NCBI GenBank assembly: GCA_016709315.1
Contig: JADJMZ010000005.1
Coordinates: 186,001-250,000 of the forward strand
Direction: 5' to 3'
Source: Ignavibacteria bacterium
GTDB taxonomy: Bacteria > Bacteroidota > Ignavibacteria > Tepidaquicellales > Tepidaquicellaceae
DNA: 64,000 bases
The notes under the pieces were generated by a model. The model saw only the letters and a program-made list of their open reading frames with translations, searched no databases and had not been told where the DNA came from. Made by a program: the position numbers and the translations under genes. Shown piece by piece: positions 16,915-25,919 of this stretch. Position 1 is the first letter of the stretch; every line of letters starts with the position of its first letter.

Positions 16915-19032
16915 TTATTTTATAACCGGGCTTTCCCCTTTAATATCTGTACCTAATCTCTGCAGATATGCGATCAGCGCTATAATTTCTTTATTGCTTT
17001 CTACTCTGATGTCATTCTTTGCAAGATCCTGTGTAATTTCGTTCGCCTGTTTCATCAGCTCTTCATTTGCCGACTTTTCAAATCCGTCTGCATAAGGCAC
17101 GCCAAGTGTTCTCATTCCGTTGATCTTCGATTCGGTTGATCCGGTGTTTAATTCCTGTGTAAACAACCAGTCATAAGCAGGCATGATCGAACCGGGAGAT
17201 ATTGCTCTCGGATCTGCCATGTGATAAAAATGCCAGAGATTCGGATACTTCTTTCCTTCTCTCTGAAGATCAGGACCGGTTCTTTTTGAACCCCAGAGGA
17301 ATGGATGGTCATAAACGAATTCACCTGCCTTCGAGTATTCACCGTATCTTTCTGTCTCAGATCTGAATGGTCTTATCATCTGTGAATGACAATTGTTACA
17401 GCCTTCGCGAATATAAATATCCCTTCCCTGAAGTTCGAGCGGTGTATATGGCTTTACACTCGATATGGTCGGAATATTTGATTTAATCAGGAATGTCGGA
17501 ATCATCTGCACTAAACCTCCGATAAGTATTACAACTGCTGACAGTAAAGCGAATTTTCCCGGACGGGATTCAAGCCATTTATGTTTTGTCTGAGCAGAGT
17601 GGTCGCCTATCATCGGCGGAGCTTCGGTTGCTTCATTATCTTCAAACTGTCCCTGCTTCGCTGTCTTTACAAGATTATAGACCATTACAAGTACACCTGC
17701 AAAATATAATGTTCCTCCGATGGCTCTTGTGATATAAAGCGGAATTAATTTTACAACTGTTTCAAGAAAATTCGGATACTGAAGAATTCCTTCCGGTGTG
17801 AACTGTTTCCACATTAATGACTGTGTTATTCCTCCCCAGTACATTGGTACGGCATAGAAAACAATTCCTAATGTTCCGATCCAGAAATGGAAATTCGCAA
17901 GTTTGTTTGAATAAAGATCTGTCCTGTATAATCTTGGTATCAGCCAGTAGAGTATTCCGAATGTCAGGAATCCATTCCATCCTAAAGCACCCACATGAAC
18001 GTGTGCAACGATCCAGTCTGTAAAGTGAGCGATTGCATTTACATTTTTCAGTGAAAGCATTGGTCCTTCAAATGTTGCCATGCCGTATGCAGTAACTGCA
18101 ACTACCATGAATTTCAACACTGGGCTTTCCCTTACTTTATCCCATGCTCCTCTCAGTGTAAGAAGTCCGTTTATCATTCCGCCCCATGACGGTGCAATAA
18201 GCATTATCGAAAAAGCTGTTCCGAGTGACTGCGCCCAGTCCGGTAAAGCTGTGTATAATAAATGGTGAGGACCCGCCCAGATATAAATAAATATAAGAGA
18301 CCAGAAATGCAGTATCGAAAGTCTGTATGAATAAATCGGACGGTTTGCAGCTTTCGGAAGAAAGTAATACATCAGTCCCAGATAAGGAGTTGTAAGAAAA
18401 AATGCAACCGCATTATGTCCGTACCACCACTGAACAAGCGCATCCTGAACTCCCGCATAAACCGGATAACTTTTTAAAAATGAAACCGGAAGTTCGATGG
18501 AGTTTACAATATGCAATACTGCTATCGTAACTACTGATGCAATATAAAACCATATTGCTACATACATGTGCTTTTCTCTTCTCTTAAAAATCGTACCGAA
18601 CATGTTTATTGCAAAGACTACCCACACCAAAGCTATCAGTATGTCTATAGGCCATTCGAGTTCTGCATATTCCTTGCTCGTAGTAAATCCCAGAGGAAGT
18701 GTTACCGCAGCGCAGACAATAATCAGCTGCCATCCCCAGAAATGAATTTTACTGAGAAGATCGCTGAACATCCTTGCCTTGCACAGACGCTGCAAAGAAT
18801 AATAGATACCCATAAAGATTGCGTTGCCTACGAATGCAAAAATAACAGCATTTGTGTGAAGAGGTCTTATCCTGCCGAATGATGTGTACTGATTTGCAAA
18901 GTTCATCACAGGCGCAAATAACTGAGTTGCTACGATCAGTCCGACCAGCATACCCACTACCCCCCACAATACTGTGGCAATTGCAAAATTCCGCACGATC
19001 CTGTTATCGTAGCTGAATTTTTCCATTTCCAT
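16915..19032 (-). CDS. ccoNO: Fused cbb3-type cytochrome c oxidase subunits I and II (CcoN-CcoO)
   Basis: 705-residue fusion. Residues 1 to about 470 are the catalytic CcoN, a twelve-helix heme-copper subunit with RPLHTNAVIF, the WWYGHNAVAFF region carrying metal-ligand histidines, GPHHLLYTALPDW and AHVHVGALGWNG. The rest is CcoO: one TM helix (about 497-515) and a monoheme cytochrome c with CNNCH at 545-549 and a methionine-containing loop GSIMPAYDWL. The enzyme reduces oxygen at high affinity and pumps protons. Separate genes are usual in Proteobacteria; the fusion is frequent in Bacteroidetes relatives. No linker anomaly or frameshift is seen. Confidence 0.95.
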   Translation of the reverse strand: MEMEKFSYDNRIVRNFAIATVLWGVVGMLVGLIVATQLFAPVMNFANQYTSFGRIRPLHTNAVIFAFVGNAIFMGIYYSLQRLCKARMFSDLLSKIHFWGWQLIIVCAAVTLPLGFTTSKEYAELEWPIDILIALVWVVFAINMFGTIFKRREKHMYVAIWFYIASVVTIAVLHIVNSIELPVSFLKSYPVYAGVQDALVQWWYGHNAVAFFLTTPYLGLMYYFLPKAANRPIYSYRLSILHFWSLIFIYIWAGPHHLLYTALPDWAQSLGTAFSIMLIAPSWGGMINGLLTLRGAWDKVRESPVLKFMVVAVTAYGMATFEGPMLSLKNVNAIAHFTDWIVAHVHVGALGWNGFLTFGILYWLIPRLYRTDLYSNKLANFHFWIGTLGIVFYAVPMYWGGITQSLMWKQFTPEGILQYPNFLETVVKLIPLYITRAIGGTLYFAGVLVMVYNLVKTAKQGQFEDNEATEAPPMIGDHSAQTKHKWLESRPGKFALLSAVVILIGGLVQMIPTFLIKSNIPTISSVKPYTPLELQGRDIYIREGCNNCHSQMIRPFRSETERYGEYSKAGEFVYDHPFLWGSKRTGPDLQREGKKYPNLWHFYHMADPRAISPGSIMPAYDWLFTQELNTGSTESKINGMRTLGVPYADGFEKSANEELMKQANEITQDLAKNDIRVESNKEIIALIAYLQRLGTDIKGESPVIK

Positions 19033-19052
19033 AAATTGGATTCTCCTTTTTG

Positions 19053-20255
19053 TTATATTAAATTAATTTCCTTTAAACACTTTTTGATTCTTTCAAATGC
19101 TATTGTAATATCATTGTCCAATCCGATCGAAAATCTTACAAGTCCTTCGCTTAATCCCATTGACTTCTGTTCCTCTTCAGGAATTTCCGATGATGTGCTG
19201 TGACCGGGCGAACTGAATAATGTCTTAAAATATCCTAAGCTTACTGCCAAGTAACCTACTTTTTCTTCCTGCATCCTTGTCATTAAAGCCGATGCTTTCT
19301 CATAAGAGCCGGCATCTATAGCCATCATTCCGCCGTAACCAAATCCTTCATTCATGATTGAATTAATAAGATCAAAATTTTTATTAGACCTAAGTCCCGG
19401 ATAGAAAACTTTTATTCCGAGTTTCTCAAATTCTGTTGCAAGAAAAAGAGCATTCTCACTGTGCTTCTTCATCCTGATGTGAAGACTGTGAAGATTCTTT
19501 AATATACTCGCAGCGCGGTAACTGTCAAGCACAGGTCCGAGGAGCATTGTAGCTCCGGAATTTATGTCAGTAAGACTTGCAATAAAATCATGCGTCGAGC
19601 AGATGCATCCGGCAACACAATCACTTGTTCCGTTTATGAATTTTGTCATGCTGTGTATCACAATATCAGCGCCGAGTCTTATCGGCGAAATTATCATCGG
19701 ACTGAATGTATTGTCAATTACTAATTTAATTTTTTTTTTCTTTGCAATAATGCTGATCGCCGGGATGTCAGTAACTTCAAGCAATGGATTGCTGATTGAC
19801 TCTCCGTAAATGATCTTCGTTTTATCTGTGATCGCATTTTCTATTGCTTTTAAATTCTGTAGATCTACAAATGTAACTTTAATGCCGAACCTTGGAAGAA
19901 AATTTTTGAAAAATGCATAAGTGCCGCCGTAAATTGTTCTGCCTGAAATTATCTCATCTCCTGTCGAGCAAATGTCCAGTATTGTCGAACTTATTGCTCC
20001 CATTCCCGAAGCCGTAACCTGCGCTGATTCTGAATCTTCAAGTCTTGCAAGAGCATTCGAAAGATATTTGTTAATCGGATTCCAGTGTCTTGAATAAAGA
20101 AAACATCCTTCTATTTCATGATCAAATAGATCTTCCATTCTCTGAGGATTGATAAAAGTAAATGTTGATGAATCCGTAACCGATGGATTCACATCCCCGA
20201 ATTCTCCAAAGACTAAATAATCATGTATGCTTGTACTTGGATCAAATTTTTTCAT
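19053..20255 (-). CDS. Cys/Met-metabolism PLP enzyme (methionine gamma-lyase/cystathionine gamma-synthase-like)
   Basis: 400-residue fold-type I PLP enzyme. Landmarks are TASGMGAISSTIL (cofactor phosphate loop), GRTIYGGTYAFF, GESISNPLLEVTDI, D181 in DNTF (PLP ring nitrogen) and the Schiff-base K205 in HSMTKFINGTSD, with RFSIGLD near the C-terminus. These place it among gamma-lyases and synthases of sulfur amino acids; specificity cannot be fixed from motifs. It lies inside the cbb3 cluster, 20 bp before ccoNO and 12 bp after ccoS, so co-transcription is likely. The link to oxidase biogenesis is unclear. Confidence 0.88.
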   Translation of the reverse strand: MKKFDPSTSIHDYLVFGEFGDVNPSVTDSSTFTFINPQRMEDLFDHEIEGCFLYSRHWNPINKYLSNALARLEDSESAQVTASGMGAISSTILDICSTGDEIISGRTIYGGTYAFFKNFLPRFGIKVTFVDLQNLKAIENAITDKTKIIYGESISNPLLEVTDIPAISIIAKKKKIKLVIDNTFSPMIISPIRLGADIVIHSMTKFINGTSDCVAGCICSTHDFIASLTDINSGATMLLGPVLDSYRAASILKNLHSLHIRMKKHSENALFLATEFEKLGIKVFYPGLRSNKNFDLINSIMNEGFGYGGMMAIDAGSYEKASALMTRMQEEKVGYLAVSLGYFKTLFSSPGHSTSSEIPEEEQKSMGLSEGLVRFSIGLDNDITIAFERIKKCLKEINLI

Positions 20256-20267
20256 GATAAATTAAGT

Positions 20268-20441
20268 TTAAATTTTCTTTAAATCATCTTTCTCAGGCTT
20301 CTTATCATCATCAAAAAGCATTCTTACCGAAGGAGTATACTTGTCTTCATACTGTCCGCTTCTGACAGACCATATAAATGCTGCGAGAAATCCTATAGCA
20401 ACAATAAGGCTTGCTGCTATCAGCACTACAATCGAAGTCAT
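20268..20441 (-). CDS. ccoS: cbb3 oxidase assembly protein CcoS
   Basis: 57-residue protein beginning MTSIVVLIAASLIVAIGFL, with one TM helix followed by FIWSVRSGQYED, the conserved CcoS pattern. CcoS is needed for cofactor insertion into cbb3 oxidase. Its ATG overlaps the ccoI stop by 4 bp, the usual ccoI-ccoS arrangement. Confidence 0.9.
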   Translation of the reverse strand: MTSIVVLIAASLIVAIGFLAAFIWSVRSGQYEDKYTPSVRMLFDDDKKPEKDDLKKI

Positions 20442-22882
20442 AAAAGTTTTCTCCTTTTTGCGCAGAAGTTTGTCATTCCTGTAACGAAGAGTATTATTGA
20501 AATCGAATTGAACGGCATTAATACTGCCGCAACCAGCGGTGAAAATGTCCCCTGAGCCGCAAGATATAATCCTATAATATTGTAAATAAATGAAATCGCA
20601 AAAGATATTTTTATTATGTTCATAGTCGTCTTTGAATACTTTATGAAATCATTCAGCTTGGTAAAAACTCCCGCGTCAATTATCACATCGCATGACGGAG
20701 AAAAATTGGTTACATCTTCAGCTACGGATATTCCGGCATCGCTTTGCTTTAAAGCTCCGGCGTCATTGAGTCCGTCCCCTATCATTAAAACTTTCTGTTT
20801 ATTTTTCTGTAATGTTTTTATGTAATTAAGCTTATCCGATGGTGTCTGTTTGAAAAGAAGCTCTTCATCATTCTTGAAGAAGTTATATAGATTGTTTTTT
20901 TCCGAACTGTTGTCTCCTGATATCAGAGATAGTTTATAATCTTCTGAAAGATCGCTTATGAGTTCGCTCAGCCCTTCCCTGTATTTATTGCTGAAAGAGT
21001 AAAAACCTTTTACACAGTCATCTATTGATAAAAAAACATTTGTAGTGAATGCCGCACCTGAAATTTCTTTTTTAAGTTCGCAGAAGCTGTTCTCTAATCC
21101 TTCCAAAACAAATCTTATAGACCCGAGTTTTATCTTCTTCCCGTCTATACAGCAGGATATTCCCTCGCTCAGCGATTCCTTAAAATCTTCAGCTGCGAAT
21201 ACATCTTTTATTTGTATTGAATCAAAGATCATCCTGCTCAATGGATGAGATGAATTCCTGACTAATGATTTGACCATTCCTTCTTCGCACAGATTCAGAC
21301 TGCTTCCGGTGAATTTTACATTTATATCTTTGGAATTTGTAATAGTTCCTGTTTTGTCAAAAACAATAGTATCTATTCCCGCAAGACTTTCGATAACGAA
21401 TGCATTTTTAAGATAGAATTTATTTCTTCCTAAAATTCTCATTGCATTTCCAAGAGCAAAAGGCGTTGTCAGCGCAAGAGCGCACGGACAGGCAATGATC
21501 AGAACAGTCGTAAATGCATTCAGAGCATAATTAATATTATCCTTGCCAAGCCAGTAAAATGCTGATGATACTGCAACGAGAAGCAGGACTGCGGTGAAAT
21601 ATTTGCTGACAGTATTTGTAAGCTGCTGCACATTCGATTCAGTCTTATTAAAAGCTTTGTCATTCCAGAGTTTTGTAAGATAGCTTTGAGAAACTTTCCT
21701 TACGACTTCAAGTTCGATAGCGCTTCCGATGTGCCTTCCGCCGGCGTAAATAATTTCGCCAAGCACTTTCTGCTCAGGTATGGATTCGCCGGTAACAAAA
21801 CTGTAATCAATGCTGCCCGTTCCGCTGAAAAGAATTGCATCCGCAGGAATGATCTCATTGTTCCTGATAATTATCCTGTCACCGACATTCAGATTTGAAA
21901 CGGGAATGCACTGATGAATGCCGTGCTTTTTGATTGTGACCGAAACAGGAAAATATGATTTATAATCTCTTTCAAAATTGAGAGCGTCGTAAGTTTTATT
22001 CTGAAATAATTTTCCGAGAAGCAGCAGAAATACAAGACCTGCAAGCGAGTCAATAAATCCTGCATTATTAAAAAATAAAATTTCATACATGCTTCTTACA
22101 AACAAAGCGGCAAGTCCCAGTGAAATCGGCAGATCAATGTTTATTAGTTTATTCTTAATGCCGTTCCGGGCGGAAATAAAATAATCCGAACTGCAGTAGA
22201 AAAATACAGGAAGCGAAAAGAGAATATTCAGATAATTGAAAAGAGTCTTTAAGTTACCATCCATTAATGAATCAAGTCCGAGATATTCAGGAAAACTCAG
22301 AAGCATAATATTACCGAGACAGAATCCGGTAATGCCTATTTTCAGAAGAAGTTTTTTATTCGCATTCTTAATGAACTTTTTCCCGGTTTCATTATTGTCG
22401 GGATTTATCTGAGGTTCGTATCCTATTGATGAAAGCAGTATCACAACTTCCTTCAGCGAAATTTTTGCATGTTCAAATACTACTGAAACTGTTTTCTGAA
22501 GAAAGTCTACTTTTGAAGTAACTATTCCTTTGTTTAATTTATAAAGTTTCTCTAAAAGCCAGATGCATGAAGCGCAGTGAATATTGGGAATATTAAATGT
22601 AACGGAGGATAAAGTTTTATCGCTGAATTCAAGAATCTTATTCTGAATATCCTTATCATCGAGATAATCAAATTTCTTTTCCAGGACAGTATCAGCTTTT
22701 TTGATACCTGATTTATCTTCAATGGAATAGTAAGCGCAAAGATCATTTCCGTATAAAATTTCATATACAGTTTTGCAACCGGCGCAGCAGAAATGCTTGT
22801 CGTTTATAAAAATATGCTCATCCTTGCACTCATCTCCGCAATGATGGCAGATAATATTTGTTTTATCCTGTATTTTTGGCAT
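20438..22882 (-). CDS. ccoI: Heavy-metal P-type ATPase CcoI/FixI (copper export for cbb3 assembly)
   Basis: 814-residue P1B-type ATPase. The N-terminus carries a cysteine-rich zinc-ribbon-like domain (CHHCG, CCAGC at 32-36) and a heavy-metal-associated domain with HCASC (103-107). The pump core shows TGES (364-367), the CPC membrane site (465-467), DKTGT phosphorylation motif (509-513), a conserved HP, and GDGLNDA. CcoI delivers copper for the CcoN active site. It is the first gene of the minus-strand cbb3 series and has a perfect inverted repeat upstream. Confidence 0.95.
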   Translation of the reverse strand: MPKIQDKTNIICHHCGDECKDEHIFINDKHFCCAGCKTVYEILYGNDLCAYYSIEDKSGIKKADTVLEKKFDYLDDKDIQNKILEFSDKTLSSVTFNIPNIHCASCIWLLEKLYKLNKGIVTSKVDFLQKTVSVVFEHAKISLKEVVILLSSIGYEPQINPDNNETGKKFIKNANKKLLLKIGITGFCLGNIMLLSFPEYLGLDSLMDGNLKTLFNYLNILFSLPVFFYCSSDYFISARNGIKNKLINIDLPISLGLAALFVRSMYEILFFNNAGFIDSLAGLVFLLLLGKLFQNKTYDALNFERDYKSYFPVSVTIKKHGIHQCIPVSNLNVGDRIIIRNNEIIPADAILFSGTGSIDYSFVTGESIPEQKVLGEIIYAGGRHIGSAIELEVVRKVSQSYLTKLWNDKAFNKTESNVQQLTNTVSKYFTAVLLLVAVSSAFYWLGKDNINYALNAFTTVLIIACPCALALTTPFALGNAMRILGRNKFYLKNAFVIESLAGIDTIVFDKTGTITNSKDINVKFTGSSLNLCEEGMVKSLVRNSSHPLSRMIFDSIQIKDVFAAEDFKESLSEGISCCIDGKKIKLGSIRFVLEGLENSFCELKKEISGAAFTTNVFLSIDDCVKGFYSFSNKYREGLSELISDLSEDYKLSLISGDNSSEKNNLYNFFKNDEELLFKQTPSDKLNYIKTLQKNKQKVLMIGDGLNDAGALKQSDAGISVAEDVTNFSPSCDVIIDAGVFTKLNDFIKYSKTTMNIIKISFAISFIYNIIGLYLAAQGTFSPLVAAVLMPFNSISIILFVTGMTNFCAKRRKLL

Positions 22883-22944
22883 AAATATTAATCAAAAATA
22901 CAAAAATTCATTCTAAATTCAGCATGATAAGTATCAATATAAAG

Positions 22945-22960
22945 TATGACATTTGTCATA
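22945..22960. promoter_or_regulatory. Candidate Crp/Fnr-type operator upstream of ccoI
   Basis: Perfect inverted repeat TATGACA-TT-TGTCATA, 62 bp before the ccoI start and in the right place to control the whole cbb3 series. It has the size and symmetry of Crp/Fnr-family sites, and a Crp/Fnr gene closes the cluster. No matching -10 element is convincing. Confidence 0.5.
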
Positions 22961-23028
22961 ATTTTTAATATTACATAAATATTAATACAGGTAAAGTCTA
23001 AAATCAGGTGATTGAGAGAAAATTGTAT

Positions 23029-23230
23029 TTAGAGACTTCTGAAAAACACTTACTGTCATCCCCGCATGCCTTGCCCGCTTTCAGCGAGGTAAACCGCGAG
23101 GCAGGCAAGCTCCTGGCGGGGATCCAATCATTAAGACTTAATTTTAATTCCAAACCTTTTTCCTGCTTGCTAAGCCACAGCTTAGCAAGCCAAAACTCGA
23201 CATTCCCAAGCTGAGGCTTGGGAATTAGGA
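23029..23230. repeat. Composite of partial palindromic elements (R4 and R2 families)
   Basis: From 23032 the end sequence GAGACTTCTGAAAAAC and TGTCATCCCCGC match the element at 33424, with a GCGGGGATCCAATCA closing the first hairpin. From about 23158 an R2 unit follows, with hairpins GCTTGCTAAGC/GCTTAGCAAGC and CATTCCCAAGC/GCTTGGGAAT. The rest of 22961-23446 contains no gene; 23250-23330 is GC-richer and may be another degraded repeat. Confidence 0.6.
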
Positions 23231-23446
23231 AATAATGAATTACTCAAGATCTTTCTTCTACGTCTCTGCTTGCCTCGCTATGCGGGAGTCTCCACGTTAA
23301 GTGTCCGCGTTTAGAATCTGCAAGATTTCTTCCTTCATTTCAAAAGAATTTAATTCTGATTAAATTTACTCAGACTTACTAATAACATCACAGTCAGTTC
23401 TTATATTGTGAATCTGCAATAATAACGTTTCATAAAATTATAATTT

Positions 23447-24796
23447 ATGAAAACACTAAAAGAAATATTTGATCTAAACAGACTTTCCACCATTCTACTT
23501 TATACAAGCATCATTTCATTCATCATCGCCTTCAACTTCTCAGATAATCCTCCTGTAAGCGGATGGCAGCAGCAGTTTATGCCTTTTCTGAATAATATGC
23601 CTCTTGCTGATATTACATTTCTTGACAGTCTTACAGGGTATGCCGTGACAGGGACAGATACAGGTGTTCCTGATACAAACTATATATTAAAAACAACTAA
23701 CTCAGGTTATAATTGGAATGTTATTTTAAGCAGGGTTTATAGTTTCAGAAAAGTAATATTTCTTAATCCGGATACCGGCTATGTATCCAATATAGAAGTT
23801 ATTCTCCGTACAACAAATGGCGGTAAGAGTTGGGAAAATATTCCTGTCCCACCTGATTATATTGGAATATTTGATATTTTTCCTGTCAGTTATGACACTA
23901 TGTGGATTACACTTCAAAACTTTGGATTGGATTACATTTACAGAACTACTAATGCAGGACTTAACTGGACAAGACAAATACAGGGAAATAGTTTCGATAA
24001 ATTATATTTTTTTAATAATAGAATTGGATTTGTGGGAAGTCCTCTCGTTAATGTGTTTTTAAAAACTACCAATTCCGGAATTAACTGGACTCCAATTTCA
24101 GGTAATGGATTTAAAGAGTTATACTTTACCGATAGTTTGACAGGATGGAATGCAAGAGGCAGTATGAAAAAAACTATTGATGGAGGTGAAACCTGGATTA
24201 ATCAAATTATTCCACAGGGAGGAAATATCATTACAAGTTCAATGGAAACTTTTTCAAATATTAACAACGACACTATTTGGGGCGGAGGCGGATATATCAG
24301 ATTGGGTTCAACTTTCAGAGGAATGCTATACCGAACAACTAATGGAGGAACCAATTGGGTATATCAGGTTCCTGATACTTCATTTAGAATTTCAATATAT
24401 GATTTTGTAAATTTCAGCAATAAATTTATTGGATGGGCTTATAAAAAAAATACTTTAGGGATATATACAAATGCAGGCGGAGATACTGCATTCGTAACTA
24501 ATATAAAAACAGAAAACAATTTTTTAACTGAAGATTATGTATTATATCAAAACTATCCAAACCCATTTAATCCAAAAACAATAATCAGCTATGAACTGGA
24601 AACTTCTTCATCTGTATCAATTAAAGTTTTTGACATTCTCGGAAAAGAGATAAATGAATTAATAAACAAAAAGCAAAACCCGGGAAAATACGAAATTGAC
24701 TTCGATGGATCAGCTTTGTCAAGCGGTGTTTATTTTTACAGTCTTGTGACAGACGGAGTGACGAGAGATACAAAAAAGATGCTTCTGATCCGTTGA
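23447..24796 (+). CDS. T9SS-secreted YCF48/BNR-repeat protein (paralogue A1)
   Basis: 449-residue exported protein. An N-terminal hydrophobic stretch (about residues 15-30) acts as the signal. The body consists of about six to seven repeats of the KTTNGGxNW kind with F(L/I)DSLTGY-type strands, as in YCF48/BNR beta-propellers. The C-terminal 80 residues are a type A T9SS sorting domain (YQNYPNPFNPKTIISYELE, later SSGVYFYSL and KKMLL). Cargo of this kind is exported and anchored or released at the cell surface. Its first 130 and last-but-100 bases are nearly identical to the broken paralogue at 31917-33273. Function of the propeller is unknown. Confidence 0.85.
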   Translation: MKTLKEIFDLNRLSTILLYTSIISFIIAFNFSDNPPVSGWQQQFMPFLNNMPLADITFLDSLTGYAVTGTDTGVPDTNYILKTTNSGYNWNVILSRVYSFRKVIFLNPDTGYVSNIEVILRTTNGGKSWENIPVPPDYIGIFDIFPVSYDTMWITLQNFGLDYIYRTTNAGLNWTRQIQGNSFDKLYFFNNRIGFVGSPLVNVFLKTTNSGINWTPISGNGFKELYFTDSLTGWNARGSMKKTIDGGETWINQIIPQGGNIITSSMETFSNINNDTIWGGGGYIRLGSTFRGMLYRTTNGGTNWVYQVPDTSFRISIYDFVNFSNKFIGWAYKKNTLGIYTNAGGDTAFVTNIKTENNFLTEDYVLYQNYPNPFNPKTIISYELETSSSVSIKVFDILGKEINELINKKQNPGKYEIDFDGSALSSGVYFYSLVTDGVTRDTKKMLLIR

Positions 24797-24879
24797 GGAA
24801 AGATTCCTGTTCAAAAAAAAATTAAGACTAAATATTTAAATAAGAATAAAAAAAGTTTAAACAAAAAATTAATATCATC

Positions 24880-25788
24880 ATGAAAATTAAAATGTTAATT
24901 GCGGTCGCGCTCTGCCTGAGTTCCTTTGCTTTTATATTTTTAAATGAATTCAATAAAGTGAAGACTGAAATCATTCCGGTAAGTGCAGCAGAAAAAAAAC
25001 TCACACCGGAGGAACAGCAGAATCATCTGGAATATTTTCTCAGCGCCAGGGCATTTAAGCTTGAATGCGAAACAAGTTACGGGAATATCGGAACAGGTAA
25101 GGTCATTGAAGACAATTCCCAATACGGCAACAGGATACAGGTCATATACTGCAGCGCAGGGTCAGATAGTCCGGGATATATAAAAGGCGCGAAGATTCCC
25201 GTTCCGGGAGATATAATTACAAAATATTCCAATGATACTCTGCATACATTTTATATCAGACCGAGAATGAGAATAAAACGGGAGCTGATATATCCGATGA
25301 AGGAAAATTACAATGATCAGAATCTGAATACACAGATTTGCCGGCTTGAAATAGTTAATGCAGAAGGCAAAATAGTACGGGAGGTTGAGTTTATTGCAAG
25401 AGATTTTATGGAAAAAAATCCGGATGATGACGGCAGTATGTATTACAGCGGAAATTATCACGAAGGAGCAGGCGGGTTTTTAAACAGGGATTCATTGATA
25501 GTCATAAATGGAAAGGATATCAATCCCGCAGGAATATCTGCGGACAGTAAAACAAAACTTGATTTCAGGATTTACTGGTATGGTTATACTGATGTTTGGC
25601 TTGATTACATAGAAGTAAATAATAATGTGGCAAGAGACTTGCTGTCGGGCATATATGATAACTGGCTGAATGCAATGGATAATGTCAGCGCAAATATAAT
25701 TGAACAAATTAAATCAACATCTTACACCGGTAATTGCAATAACTATATCTATGAAAAAATCATAAACAATAAATATTCTTTAAGATGA
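24880..25788 (+). CDS. Secreted protein of unknown function (family B)
   Basis: 302-residue protein with an N-terminal hydrophobic signal (about residues 4-20). I do not recognise the family. The mature part has no cysteine-rich or catalytic motif that I can name; notable features are a KLTPEEQQNHLEYF helix after the signal, three cysteines (58, 90 and 127 approximately) and an acidic KNPDDDGSMYYSGN turn. It begins 83 bp after the A1 stop. A relic of a second copy lies at 31238-31383, also next to an A-type gene, which suggests A and B were duplicated together. Start ATG 24880 is preceded by an AT-rich leader. Confidence 0.65.
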   Translation: MKIKMLIAVALCLSSFAFIFLNEFNKVKTEIIPVSAAEKKLTPEEQQNHLEYFLSARAFKLECETSYGNIGTGKVIEDNSQYGNRIQVIYCSAGSDSPGYIKGAKIPVPGDIITKYSNDTLHTFYIRPRMRIKRELIYPMKENYNDQNLNTQICRLEIVNAEGKIVREVEFIARDFMEKNPDDDGSMYYSGNYHEGAGGFLNRDSLIVINGKDINPAGISADSKTKLDFRIYWYGYTDVWLDYIEVNNNVARDLLSGIYDNWLNAMDNVSANIIEQIKSTSYTGNCNNYIYEKIINNKYSLR

Positions 25789-25801
25789 GGTAAATTAACA
25801 A

Positions 25802-25900
25802 ATGAATAATTTTAAACAAACATTCAGATCAGACACAATTGGTATGGTTTTACTATTTACTATTGCCTGTTGCCTATTCACTATTGACTATTGCCTTTAG
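25802..25900. repeat. Low-complexity CTATTG repeat
   Basis: Short degenerate repeats of CTATTGCC/CTATTCA/CTATTGA units (about 25850-25898). A 32-codon frame spans it, but the composition argues for a simple-sequence tract between two convergent genes and not for a gene. Confidence 0.4.
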
Positions 25901-25919
25901 TATGTACTGCGAACAATAA

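Noticed and set aside
25802..25900. 32-codon open frame after gene B
   Set aside because: Low-complexity CTATTG repeat; no family or context supports a peptide.
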